Of a stretch of DNA of 64,000 nt, positions 51,809 to 60,296 are shown one piece after another; position 1 is the first letter of the stretch, and every line of letters starts with the position of its first letter. The notes below the pieces were generated by a model. That model searched no databases. It saw only the letters and a list, made by a program, of their open reading frames with translations, and was not told the origin of the DNA. Made by a program: the position numbers and the translations under genes. The stretch covers positions 1-64,000 of the forward strand of contig NZ_BJLR01000033.1 of NCBI RefSeq assembly GCF_006538745.1, written 5' to 3'. Origin of the DNA: Cellulomonas cellasea. GTDB taxonomy: Bacteria > Actinomycetota > Actinomycetes > Actinomycetales > Cellulomonadaceae.

Positions 51809-51869
51809 GGGTCTCCTGTCCGCGGGTCGACGACCCCTGACGGGCCGCGACGTCCAGTAGCGCATCACG

Positions 51870-51898
51870 CGCGCGCGGTCGCAAGGCGACCGCGCGCG
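51870..51898. other. 13-bp perfect hairpin between idi and the antiporter
   Basis: CGCGCGCGGTCGC (51870-51882) and GCGACCGCGCGCG (51886-51898) pair perfectly around the loop AAG. It sits in the divergent gap, in the leader of idi (or upstream of its promoter) and upstream of the antiporter promoter candidate. It could insulate the two promoters or be a protein-binding palindrome. Confidence 0.7.
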
Positions 51899-51914
51899 GG
51901 CCGCGGCCCCGACC

Positions 51915-51920
51915 TAGGCT
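51915..51920 (+). promoter_or_regulatory. Possible -10 element of the antiporter gene
   Basis: TAGGCT lies about 30 nt before the ATG at 51951. No convincing -35 is visible. Confidence 0.3.
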
Positions 51921-51950
51921 CGATCGCACGCCGACCGGTCGGGGAGCCGC

Positions 51951-53621
51951 ATGCACCACGTCGAGATCTTCGTCCTCGTCGTCGGGGCCGTCGCCGTGAC
52001 GGCGGCCTGCCGGCGCTGGGGGTGGCCGTCGCCGCTCGTGCTCGTCGCGGTCGGCCTGGCCGTGTCGTTCGTGCCCGGGGTGCCGCGCTTCGAGGTCGAC
52101 CCCGACCTCATCCTCGAGCTCGTGCTGCCGCCGCTGCTGTACTCGGCGGCCACCGAGAGCTCCTACCAGGACGTGCGCAGGTACGTCGGGCCGATCCTGC
52201 GGCTCGGCGTCGGGCTCGTGCTCGTGAGCGCGTTCGCCGTCGCGCTCGTCGTGTGGCTGCTGGTCGACGACCTGCCGTTCGCCGTCGCGCTCGTGCTCGG
52301 CGCCGTCGTCGCGCCGCCGGACGCCGTGGCCGCCGCCGCCGTCGGGCGCCGGCTCGGGCTGCCGCGGCGCGTGATGTCGATGCTCTCGGGCGAGAGCCTG
52401 ATCAACGACGCGACGTCGCTCACGCTGTACAAGGTCGCGCTCGCCGCCGTCGCGACCGGCACGGCGGCGCTCTCGGGCGGCGCCGGGGTCTTCGCGCTCG
52501 CGGTCGTCGTCGGGGTCGCGCTCGGGCTCGCGCTCGGCGTCGTCGTCCACCAGGTCCGGATGCGGCTCGACGACCCCGTCGTGGCGTCGGCCGTCGGGCT
52601 GCTGACCCCGTTCGCCGCGTACTGGTCCGCCGAGGCGCTGGGCGGCTCGGGCGTGCTCGCGGTCGTCGCCGCGGGCCTGTACCTCGGGCACACCGCCCCG
52701 CGGGCCGGGTTCGCGACGCGGCTGTTCCAGACGCCGCTGTGGTCGACGCTCGTGCTCCCGCTCGAGGCGTTCACGTTCGCGCTCATCGGCCTGCAGCTGC
52801 CCTGGCTGATCGACGACGTCCGCCGCTCGCACGAGGGCCTCGCCGGCGCCGCGCTCGTCGCGCTCGCGGTCCTCGGGACGGCGCTGCTCGTGCGCCCGCT
52901 CTACGTGCTCGCGACCGGGCACGTGCGCCGCCGCCGCCACGCCGGCACGACGGGCGAGCGGCCCGCCGACCTGCTCACCGCACGCGAGTCGGCCGTGGTC
53001 TCGTGGGCCGGCATGCGGGGCGTCGTGACGCTCGCCGCCGCGGCCGCGGTGCCGGCCGAGGTCGACGGCGAGGAGTTCCCGTACCGCGCGTCGCTGCAGC
53101 TCGTCGCGTACGCCGTCGCGATCGGGACGCTGCTGCTGCAGGGCCTCACGCTGCCGTGGGTCATCCGGCGCCTCGGCGTCGGCGCGCACGAGGACGCCGC
53201 CCACGAGGCCGCGCAGGAGGCGCAGGTGCGCGTCGAGACCGCGGCGGCGGTCCGGGGGGTGCTCGAGCGCCGGACCCCCGAGTGGGCGCGTGAGCTCGGC
53301 GGCGAGCAGGCCGCCCGGCTCGTCGAGCGGCTCGTCGGCGCCACGACCGCGCGCGCCCGGGCCGCCGCCGCGATGCTCGACCCCGAGGGCGGGACCCAGC
53401 GCGGGGACGACGGCGACGCGGCGCCCGGGCGGCTCGTGCCCGCACCGCTCGCGGGCCGGCGCGGGCAGGAGCTGCGCCGGGACCTCGTGCGGGCGCAGCG
53501 GCAGGTGCTCGTCGAGCGGCGCGACGCGGGCGAGCTCGACGAGGCCGTGATGCGCCGCGTGCTGCGCGAGCTCGACCTCGAGGACGAGGCGCTCGCGGCG
53601 TCCTGGGTCAACCGGGTCTGA
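51951..53621 (+). CDS. Na+/H+ (cation/proton) antiporter, CPA1 type
   Basis: The 556-residue protein has about twelve membrane helices (1-420) with PPLLYSAA, the ion-site region APPDAVAAAAV (about 122-132) and GESLINDATS (about 148-157), characteristic of NhaP/CPA1 exchangers, and VSWAGMRGVVTLAAA. A charged cytoplasmic tail of about 130 residues follows (about 425-556). It exchanges sodium or potassium for protons across the membrane, serving pH and salt balance. It is monocistronic, divergent from idi. Confidence 0.92.
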   Translation: MHHVEIFVLVVGAVAVTAACRRWGWPSPLVLVAVGLAVSFVPGVPRFEVDPDLILELVLPPLLYSAATESSYQDVRRYVGPILRLGVGLVLVSAFAVALVVWLLVDDLPFAVALVLGAVVAPPDAVAAAAVGRRLGLPRRVMSMLSGESLINDATSLTLYKVALAAVATGTAALSGGAGVFALAVVVGVALGLALGVVVHQVRMRLDDPVVASAVGLLTPFAAYWSAEALGGSGVLAVVAAGLYLGHTAPRAGFATRLFQTPLWSTLVLPLEAFTFALIGLQLPWLIDDVRRSHEGLAGAALVALAVLGTALLVRPLYVLATGHVRRRRHAGTTGERPADLLTARESAVVSWAGMRGVVTLAAAAAVPAEVDGEEFPYRASLQLVAYAVAIGTLLLQGLTLPWVIRRLGVGAHEDAAHEAAQEAQVRVETAAAVRGVLERRTPEWARELGGEQAARLVERLVGATTARARAAAAMLDPEGGTQRGDDGDAAPGRLVPAPLAGRRGQELRRDLVRAQRQVLVERRDAGELDEAVMRRVLRELDLEDEALAASWVNRV

Positions 53622-53650
53622 TCCCCCGCGGGCGGTCGTCGGCCGCCGCC

Positions 53651-53722
53651 GGTCGTCGGCGCGGTCGTCGGCGCGGTCGTCGGCGCGGTCGTCGGCGCGG
53701 TCGTCGGCGCGGTCGTCGGCGG
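53651..53722. repeat. Six tandem copies of a 12-bp unit
   Basis: GGTCGTCGGCGC occurs five times without error, then once ending in G (72 bp in total). It is flanked by related GGCCGCCGCC sequence. It lies between the antiporter stop and the adhE promoter region and does not fall in a gene. Confidence 0.95.
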
Positions 53723-53850
53723 CCGCCGTCGGCCGCCGTAGGACCCCGGTCCCAGGCGGCGGGCGCCCGCGTCTGCAGGTCCCCCGCACCCGCCCGCGGG
53801 CCCCCGGACGATCGGGACCTTCGGCGCAGGGACGGCGCCCGAGCCGCTCC

Positions 53851-53856
53851 TAGCGT
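53851..53856 (+). promoter_or_regulatory. Possible -10 element of adhE
   Basis: TAGCGT lies 59 nt upstream of the adhE GTG and fits TAnnnT. No clear -35 can be assigned. Confidence 0.3.
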
Positions 53857-53915
53857 GGGAGTCACGAGGTCGAGGAAGCCCTCACACCACACCGACGAGA
53901 CGTGGGGAGCACCCC

Positions 53916-56651
53916 GTGAGCAGCACCACCGAGACCAGCACCGACACCGCCATCGTGACCGCGATCGACGGGCTCGTGGCCGGCGCCACCAAGGCGCTCG
54001 CCGAGTACGCCCGGTTCACGCAGGAGGACGTCGACCACCTGGTCAAGAAGGCGTCCGTCGCCGCTCTCGACCAGCACGGCGAGCTCGCGGTCCTCGCGGT
54101 CAAGGAGACCGGTCGCGGCGTCTTCGAGGACAAGGCCGTCAAGAACATCTTCGCGTGCGAGCACGTCACGAACTCGATGTCGTCGCTCAAGACGGTCGGC
54201 GTGATCAGCCGGGACGAGATCACCGGCATCACCGAGATCGCGGAGCCCGTCGGCGTCATCTGCGGCGTCGTCCCCGTGACCAACCCGACGTCGACCGCGA
54301 TCTTCAAGTCGCTCATCGCGCTCAAGACGCGCAACCCGATCATCTTCGCGTTCCACCCCGCCGCGCAGGCCTCCTCGGTCGCCGCCGCCCGCGTGGTGCG
54401 GGACGCCGCGGTCGCCGCCGGCGCCCCCGAGAACTGCATCCAGTGGGTCGAGACGCCGTCGCTCACCGCGACGAACACGCTCATGAACCACCCCGGTGTC
54501 GCGCTGATCCTCGCGACCGGCGGCAACGCGATGGTCCGCGCCGCGTACTCGTGCGGCAAGCCGGCCCTCGGCGTCGGCGCGGGCAACGTCCCCGCGTACA
54601 TCGAGAAGACCGCGAAGCTCAAGCGGGCGGTCAACGACGTCGTGCTGAGCAAGGCGTTCGACAACGGCATGATCTGCGCCTCGGAGCAGGCCGTCATCAT
54701 CGACGCCGAGATCTACGACGAGGCCATGGCCGAGTTCAAGGTCCTGCACGCGTACCGCGCGAACAAGAAGGAGAAGGCCCTCCTCGAGAAGTTCATCTTC
54801 GGCGTCGAGGCCAAGGGCAAGAACTGCGCCGAGGCCAAGCTCAACGCGCCCGTCGTCGGCCAGTCGCCCCAGTGGATCGCCGAGCAGGCCGGGTTCTCCG
54901 TGCCGGCCGACACCTCGATCATCCTCGCCGAGGTCAGCGGCGTCGGCCCCGACGAGCCGCTGACGCGCGAGAAGCTGTGCCCCGTCCTCGCGGTCCTCAA
55001 GGCCACGACGACCGAGCAGGGCATCACCTACGCCGAGCAGATGGTCGAGTTCGACGGTCTCGGCCACTCCGCCGCGATCCACACGCGCGACGAGGCCCTC
55101 ATGGAGGAGTTCGGCACGCGCTGCAAGGCGGTCCGGATCATCACCAACGCGCCGTCCTCGCTCGGCGGCATCGGTGACATCTACAACGCCTTCATCCCCT
55201 CGCTGACCCTCGGCTGCGGCTCCTACGGGCGCAACTCGGTCTCGAACAACGTCTCGGCGGTCAACCTCGTGAACATCAAGCGGATCGGCCGGCGCAACAA
55301 CAACCTGCAGTGGTTCAAGGTCCCCGCGAAGACGTACTTCGAGCCGAACGCGATCCGCTACCTGGCCGACATGCCCGACGTCGAGCGCGTCACCATCGTC
55401 ACGGACGCGACCATGACGACTCTCGGCTTCGTCGACAAGATCATCGACGTCCTGAACCGCCGGTCGAACAAGGTCGCGCTGCAGATCATCGACCAGGTCG
55501 AGCCCGAGCCCAGCGTCCGCACCGTCCAGGCCGGTGCCGCGCAGATGCGCCACTTCCGCCCCGACACGATCATCGCCCTCGGCGGCGGCTCGCCGATGGA
55601 CGCCGCGAAGGTCATGTGGCTCCTGTACGAGCACCCCGAGATCAACTTCTCGGACCTCAAGCAGAAGTTCTTCGACGTCCGCAAGCGCGCCTTCAAGTTC
55701 CCGGTGCTCGGCGAGCTCGCGCAGCTCGTCTGCATCCCGACCACGTCGGGCACGGGCGCCGAGGTCACGCCGTTCGCGGTCATCTCCGACCCCGACGCCG
55801 GCAAGAAGTACCCGCTGGCCGACTACGCGCTGACCCCGTCGGTCGCGATCATCGACCCGGTCCTGACCGCGAAGATGCCGCGCTCGCTCGCCGCCGACTC
55901 GGGCTTCGACGCCCTGACGCACGCCACCGAGGCGTACGTGTCGGTCTACGCGAACGACTTCACCGACGGCATGGCGCTCCAGGCGATCCGCCTCATCTTC
56001 GACAACCTCGCGCAGAGCGTGAACGGCACGCCGGGTGCGCCCGAGACGTCCGACGCGCGGGAGAAGATGCACAACGCCGGGACGATCGCCGGCATGAGCT
56101 TCGGGAACGCGTTCCTGGGGATCGTGCACGCGATGGCCCACGTCGTCGGCTCGACGTTCCACCTGGTGCACGGCCGCACGAACGCGACGCTCCTGCCGCA
56201 CGTGATCCGCTACAACGGCACGGTCCCGACCAAGCTCACGAGCTGGCCGAAGTACGAGCACTACGTCGCCCCGGAGCGCTTCCAGCAGATCGCGGCGATG
56301 CTCGGGCTCCCGGCCGAGACCCCGGAGCAGGGCGTCGAGTCCTACGCCCTGGCGGTCGAGGCGCTGCGGTCGAAGGTCGGCATCCCGTCGTCCTTCCAGG
56401 CGCAGGGCGTCGACGAGCAGGACTTCCTCGGTCGCCTCGACGAGGTGGCCATGGGGGCCTACGAGGACCAGTGCGCACCCGCGAACCCGCGGATGCCGAT
56501 GCTGGCCGACATGAAGGACCTGATGACTGCGGCCTACTACGGCACGTCGCTCGCCGACGTCCGGGGCCGCCGCGAGCAGCAGGGTGCGTGTGGTGACGCA
56601 CCCCAGGAGGCCGTGACCTCGGCCGGGACGGACACGTCCGTCCCCGCCTGA
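53916..56651 (+). CDS. adhE: Bifunctional acetaldehyde-CoA/alcohol dehydrogenase
   Basis: The 911-residue protein joins an N-terminal aldehyde dehydrogenase (about 1-440) with catalytic Cys254 in NGMICASEQ to a C-terminal iron-dependent alcohol dehydrogenase (about 470-885) with TTSGTGAEVTPFAVI, DALTHATEAYVS and the His residues in HAMAHVVGSTFHLVHG that bind iron. It reduces acetyl-CoA to ethanol in two steps and reoxidises two NADH. AdhE often forms helical spirosomes. The GTG has a GGGGAG site 8 nt upstream. It stands alone between a tandem repeat and a strong terminator. It indicates mixed-acid/ethanol fermentation without oxygen. Confidence 0.97.
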   Translation: MSSTTETSTDTAIVTAIDGLVAGATKALAEYARFTQEDVDHLVKKASVAALDQHGELAVLAVKETGRGVFEDKAVKNIFACEHVTNSMSSLKTVGVISRDEITGITEIAEPVGVICGVVPVTNPTSTAIFKSLIALKTRNPIIFAFHPAAQASSVAAARVVRDAAVAAGAPENCIQWVETPSLTATNTLMNHPGVALILATGGNAMVRAAYSCGKPALGVGAGNVPAYIEKTAKLKRAVNDVVLSKAFDNGMICASEQAVIIDAEIYDEAMAEFKVLHAYRANKKEKALLEKFIFGVEAKGKNCAEAKLNAPVVGQSPQWIAEQAGFSVPADTSIILAEVSGVGPDEPLTREKLCPVLAVLKATTTEQGITYAEQMVEFDGLGHSAAIHTRDEALMEEFGTRCKAVRIITNAPSSLGGIGDIYNAFIPSLTLGCGSYGRNSVSNNVSAVNLVNIKRIGRRNNNLQWFKVPAKTYFEPNAIRYLADMPDVERVTIVTDATMTTLGFVDKIIDVLNRRSNKVALQIIDQVEPEPSVRTVQAGAAQMRHFRPDTIIALGGGSPMDAAKVMWLLYEHPEINFSDLKQKFFDVRKRAFKFPVLGELAQLVCIPTTSGTGAEVTPFAVISDPDAGKKYPLADYALTPSVAIIDPVLTAKMPRSLAADSGFDALTHATEAYVSVYANDFTDGMALQAIRLIFDNLAQSVNGTPGAPETSDAREKMHNAGTIAGMSFGNAFLGIVHAMAHVVGSTFHLVHGRTNATLLPHVIRYNGTVPTKLTSWPKYEHYVAPERFQQIAAMLGLPAETPEQGVESYALAVEALRSKVGIPSSFQAQGVDEQDFLGRLDEVAMGAYEDQCAPANPRMPMLADMKDLMTAAYYGTSLADVRGRREQQGACGDAPQEAVTSAGTDTSVPA

Positions 56652-56678
56652 CCCCGCTGGGTCCGGCTGCTCGCCGCA

Positions 56679-56709
56679 GCGCCCCGTCCGCGATCCGCGG
56701 GCGGGGCGC
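56679..56709. terminator. Strong terminator of adhE
   Basis: A 14-bp stem (56679-56692 with 56696-56709, one G-T pair) with loop ATC lies 28 nt after the adhE stop. It has no U-run and ends about 140 nt before the next gene. Confidence 0.8.
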
Positions 56710-56848
56710 CGCCATGCCCGGCGCCCCGCCCCCTCGGCCCACCGGCCGGTCGGGACGGGGCGTCGTGCTGTCCGCGGCGCGGCGCACCGGCGGCGGGGAG
56801 GGGACATTCCGGGCACACTGGGGGCCCCCGACCTGTGAGGAGCCACCC

Positions 56849-57379
56849 GTGCGCACGTCATCCCCCCGCCTCGGCCGCGCCGCCCGTGCCCTGCCCGTCC
56901 TGACCCTCGCCGGAGCCCTCGCGCTGACCGGCTGCGCCGAGGCGCAGGAGCTGACGAACCAGGCCGAGACGGCCGTGGACGACGCGAAGGCGGCGATCGA
57001 CTCGTTCCAGGGCCAGATCGACGCGGCGCACGCGGAGGCGCAGGAGGTCCGCAACGCGATCACCGACGCGCAGGCCGAGGTCGGCAAGCTCGACGAGCAG
57101 GCGGGCGCCGTGGTCGGCGGCGCAGTGACCAGCGCGAACTCGGCGGTCGACCAGGCACAGGCCGCGCTCGACGCGGCGTCCGCCGAGGGCGCCGAGGCGT
57201 CGCAGGCGACCCAGGAGGAGCTCGCCGCGGCCGAGGCGGCGCTCGCGGACGCCCGCACGCAGGTCCAGTCGGCGATCGACACGACCGACACCAAGGCCGA
57301 GGTCTCGCTCGAGACGCTCTCCGCCGAGGTCGAGAAGCTGCGCAACCAGATCGCGGGGGCCGTCGCGACCGACGGGTGA
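56849..57379 (+). CDS. Small coiled-coil lipoprotein
   Basis: The 176-residue protein has a basic start, a hydrophobic segment and the lipobox LTGC (Cys about 32), so the mature protein is lipid-anchored outside. The rest is almost entirely Ala/Glu/Gln/Asp-rich alpha-helix with heptad-like spacing (about 35-170), forming a long coiled coil. No Cys remains beyond the anchor. It has no enzyme motif and is likely a spacer or cell-wall-associated structural protein. The GTG at 56849 has GAGGAG about 8 nt upstream. Confidence 0.8.
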   Translation: MRTSSPRLGRAARALPVLTLAGALALTGCAEAQELTNQAETAVDDAKAAIDSFQGQIDAAHAEAQEVRNAITDAQAEVGKLDEQAGAVVGGAVTSANSAVDQAQAALDAASAEGAEASQATQEELAAAEAALADARTQVQSAIDTTDTKAEVSLETLSAEVEKLRNQIAGAVATDG

Positions 57380-57450
57380 AAAGCTCGCGCAGCGGCTGAA
57401 CCCGCGGCCCGGTTGTTGTCTCACGCGGCACCGCTGCCGATCTTCAGGGC

Positions 57451-57576
57451 ATGGAGACACAGGAGATGCCGCGCAGCACGCGGCGACGCCACGTCGAGTG
57501 GTGGGTCCTGTCGGCGTGGGGCTCGCTCGTGCTCGTCGTCGCCGCCGGGGTCACCGGCGCGGCCGGGATCGGCTGA
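57451..57576 (+). CDS. 41-residue single-helix membrane peptide
   Basis: An ATG with AGGG about 3 to 6 nt upstream opens a 41-residue frame. Residues 1-15 are polar and basic (ending RRRHVEWW) and residues 16-40 form one hydrophobic helix (VLSAWGSLVLVVAAGVTGAAG). The Arg-rich start followed by WW suggests an inside-facing N-terminus at the membrane interface. It is placed between the lipoprotein and aminotransferase genes with about 70 nt on each side. The size makes this uncertain, but the codon use is like its neighbours. Confidence 0.5.
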   Translation: METQEMPRSTRRRHVEWWVLSAWGSLVLVVAAGVTGAAGIG

Positions 57577-57602
57577 CCCCGACCGACGCGGGCGCGCCGC
57601 CC

Positions 57603-57608
57603 TATCCT
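57603..57608 (+). promoter_or_regulatory. Possible -10 element of the aminotransferase
   Basis: TATCCT lies about 33 nt before the ATG at 57642, ahead of an AGGAG site. No clear -35 is visible. Confidence 0.35.
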
Positions 57609-57641
57609 CGTCGGGTCGCCCCGACGAGGACAGGAGCACCG

Positions 57642-58907
57642 ATGCCGACCGACGAGGGACGCTGGCGCGCCGTCGCCCGCGCGACCGGGCTGCTCGACGC
57701 GGACGGAACCACGCGCGCGACCGTGTTCGCCGAGATGTCGGCGCTCGCCGCCCGCACCGGCGCGCTCAACCTCGGCCAGGGCTTCCCCGACGTCGACGGG
57801 CCGCCGTCGGTGGCCCGCGCCGCGCAGGACGCGATCGCGGCGGGCGTCAACCAGTACCCGCCCGGTCCCGGGATCCCCGAGCTGCGCCAGGCGGTCGCCG
57901 CGCACCAGGAGCGCCGCTACGGCCTTGTGCTGGACCCGGACCGCGAGGTCCTCGTGACAACGGGCGCGACCGAGGCGCTCGCCGCCGCGGTGCTCGCCCT
58001 GGCCGGCCCGGGCGACGAGGTGCTCACGCTCGAGCCGTTCTACGACTCCTACGCCGCGGTGATCGCGCTCGCGGGCGCGACGCACACGACCGCGGCGCTG
58101 CGGGCGACGCCCGGCGGGTTCCGGCTCGACGAGGACGCGCTGCGGGGCGCGTTCAGCGACCGGACGCGGCTCGTGCTCGTCAACACCCCGCACAACCCGA
58201 CGGGCGCGGTGCTCACGCGCGCCGAGCTCGAGGTCGTCGCGCGCCTCGCGACCGAGCACGACGCGCTCGTCGTGACCGACGAGGTGTACGAGCACCTCGT
58301 GTTCGACGACGCCGTGCACGTGCCCGTCGCGACGCTGCCCGGCATGGCGGAGCGCACGCTGACGATCTCCTCGGCGGGCAAGACGTTCTCCTTCACCGGC
58401 TGGAAGATCGGCTGGGTCAGCGGACCCGCGCACCTCGTCGAGGCGGTCCGGACGGTCAAGCAGTTCCTCACGTACGTCTCGGGCGCGCCGTTCCAGCCGG
58501 CGGTCGCCCTCGCGCTCGGGCTCGAGACGGGCGACGGGCCGGACGCCACCTGGGTGCGCGACCTCGCGGCGTCGCTCGCGGCGCGGCGCGACCTGCTGTG
58601 CACGGGGCTCGAGGCCGCGGGGTTCGAGGTCGCGCGCCCGCAGGGCACCTACTTCGTGGTCGCGGACGCGGCGGCGCTGCTCGACTCGGGGCGCGCGGGC
58701 GCCGACGTGCCCGACGGCGCGACCCTGTGCCGACGGCTGCCCGGGCTCGCGGGGGTCGTCGCGGTGCCCGTGAGCGCGTTCGTGCACGCGGGCTCGGCGG
58801 CCGACGCGGCGCTGCGGACGTCGGTGCGGTTCACGTTCGTCAAGCGCGAGCCGGTGCTGCGCGAGGCGGTCGAGCGGCTTACGGCGTGGGGGTCGGCGCG
58901 CGGCTGA
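57642..58907 (+). CDS. Class I/II PLP aminotransferase
   Basis: The 421-residue enzyme has LGQGFPDVDGP (about 44-54), NTPHNPTG (181-188), VTDEVYEHLVF and the cofactor Lys247 in SSAGKTFSFTGWKIGW. This set matches the group of DapC-like, methionine and kynurenine-type aminotransferases. In actinobacteria many such genes encode N-succinyldiaminopimelate aminotransferase, but no neighbour confirms that. The ATG at 57642 has AGGAG 8 nt upstream. It ends just before the MFS gene that converges on it. Confidence 0.9.
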   Translation: MPTDEGRWRAVARATGLLDADGTTRATVFAEMSALAARTGALNLGQGFPDVDGPPSVARAAQDAIAAGVNQYPPGPGIPELRQAVAAHQERRYGLVLDPDREVLVTTGATEALAAAVLALAGPGDEVLTLEPFYDSYAAVIALAGATHTTAALRATPGGFRLDEDALRGAFSDRTRLVLVNTPHNPTGAVLTRAELEVVARLATEHDALVVTDEVYEHLVFDDAVHVPVATLPGMAERTLTISSAGKTFSFTGWKIGWVSGPAHLVEAVRTVKQFLTYVSGAPFQPAVALALGLETGDGPDATWVRDLAASLAARRDLLCTGLEAAGFEVARPQGTYFVVADAAALLDSGRAGADVPDGATLCRRLPGLAGVVAVPVSAFVHAGSAADAALRTSVRFTFVKREPVLREAVERLTAWGSARG

Positions 58908-58919
58908 CGCCGGGCGGCG

Positions 58920-60146
58920 TCAGGTGCCCCAGCCGCCCGCGCGGTAGGCGGGCGTGCCGAACGCGAGCACGACGAGCGCGAGCAGGGCGGAGCCGGCCAT
59001 CACGGCGGTCATCGCGAACGCGTCCCCGCCGAGCACGCCGACGAGCGGGCTGATCGTCCCCGAGATCCCGGCCTGCGACGAGCCGATGAACGCCGCGGCA
59101 GTGCCGGCGATCGCGCCGTGCCGCCCGAGCGCGAGCGCCGAGGCGTTGGGCGGCGTGAAGTTCACGAGCGCGAGCTGGATCCACAGCATCACGAGCAGCA
59201 CCGGCAGCCCGCCGGCGCCGGTCGCCCCCACGGCGAACAGCCCGAGCGAGAACACCACCGAGACGGGCAGCACGACGCGCAGGATCCGCACGGGCGCGTA
59301 CCGGCGGACGAGCGCCGCGTTGACCTGCGCACCCGCGACGAGCCCGACCCCGTTGACCGCGAAGAGCAGCGCGAACTGGTGCGAGGAGAGCCCGTAGCCC
59401 TCCTGGAGCACGAACGGCGACCCGACGACATAGCTCATGAGCCCCGCGACGGACAGGCCCGGCAGCACCGCGAGCGCGAGGAAGTGCCGGTCGCGCAGCA
59501 GCGAGCGGTAGCCCGAGAGCGCCGCGCGCAGCCCGGGTCCGCGGCGGCGCTCGGCGGGGAGGGTCTCGGGCAGGCGGCGCCAGACGACGAACCAGAGCAG
59601 CGTGCCGTAGACCGCGAGCGCGACGAAGACCGCACGCCAGCCCCACTCCCCCGCGATGACCCCGCCGACGCTCGGGGCGAACAGCGGCGCGACGCCGATC
59701 ACGAGCATGAGCCGCGAGAGCAGCCGCGAGGCGTCCGAGCCGACGAAGCGGTCGCGGATCACCGCCATCGCGACGACCGACGCCGACGCGTTGAAGAAGC
59801 CCTGGAGCACGCGCAGCGCGATGAGCGGGATGATCCCGGGCGCGACCGCGCACAGCAGCGACGTGATGACGTGCAGCACGATGCCGACGAGCACGGGGGC
59901 GCGGCGGCCGAACCGGTCGGACGTGGGGCCGATGACGAGCTGCCCGACGGCGCCGCCGATGAGCATCCCGGTCATCGTGAGCTGCGCCGCGGTCGCCGAC
60001 GTCCCGAGGTCGCGGGCGACGTCGGGCAGGGACGGCAGGTAGATGTCGGTCGAGATCGCCGGGAGGGCGGTCATCGAGCCGAGGAGCAGGACGTACTTCG
60101 CGTTGGGGCGGTACGGGGACGTGGGTTGCGGGCCGCCGGCACTCAT
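58920..60146 (-). CDS. MFS drug-efflux transporter, Bcr/CflA type
   Basis: The 408-residue protein has twelve membrane helices and the MFS motif A after helix 2 (GPTSDRFGRRAPVL, about 72-85). LPSLPDVARDLGTSATAAQLTM (in part at about 28-50) is typical of Bcr/CflA exporters of antibiotics and other small molecules. A short palindrome (CGAATCGATTCG) lies 34 nt upstream and could be an operator. No other transport gene is nearby. The real substrate is unknown. Confidence 0.9.
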   Translation of the reverse strand: MSAGGPQPTSPYRPNAKYVLLLGSMTALPAISTDIYLPSLPDVARDLGTSATAAQLTMTGMLIGGAVGQLVIGPTSDRFGRRAPVLVGIVLHVITSLLCAVAPGIIPLIALRVLQGFFNASASVVAMAVIRDRFVGSDASRLLSRLMLVIGVAPLFAPSVGGVIAGEWGWRAVFVALAVYGTLLWFVVWRRLPETLPAERRRGPGLRAALSGYRSLLRDRHFLALAVLPGLSVAGLMSYVVGSPFVLQEGYGLSSHQFALLFAVNGVGLVAGAQVNAALVRRYAPVRILRVVLPVSVVFSLGLFAVGATGAGGLPVLLVMLWIQLALVNFTPPNASALALGRHGAIAGTAAAFIGSSQAGISGTISPLVGVLGGDAFAMTAVMAGSALLALVVLAFGTPAYRAGGWGT

Positions 60147-60179
60147 CCCCTCGATCGTCCCATCCCGCGCGCGCGGGGG

Positions 60180-60191
60180 CGAATCGATTCG
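60180..60191. promoter_or_regulatory. Palindrome before the MFS gene
   Basis: CGAATCGATTCG is a perfect 12-bp palindrome 34 bp upstream of the MFS start. It resembles the TCGAA/TTCGA half-sites of the sugar locus, with a shorter centre. It may bind a LacI- or TetR-type regulator encoded elsewhere. Confidence 0.45.
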
Positions 60192-60296
60192 ATGCGCGTC
60201 GTGGCGCGGAAGCCGACCACCCGGTCAGGCGAGATCCTGCCCGGTCCGCGCCGGATCTCCCGCGCCCCGGCGGCGGGACAGCGGCCGGGGTGCGGC

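Noticed and set aside
53640-53725. Possible CRISPR array
   Set aside because: The unit is only 12 bp with no spacers, so it is a simple tandem repeat.
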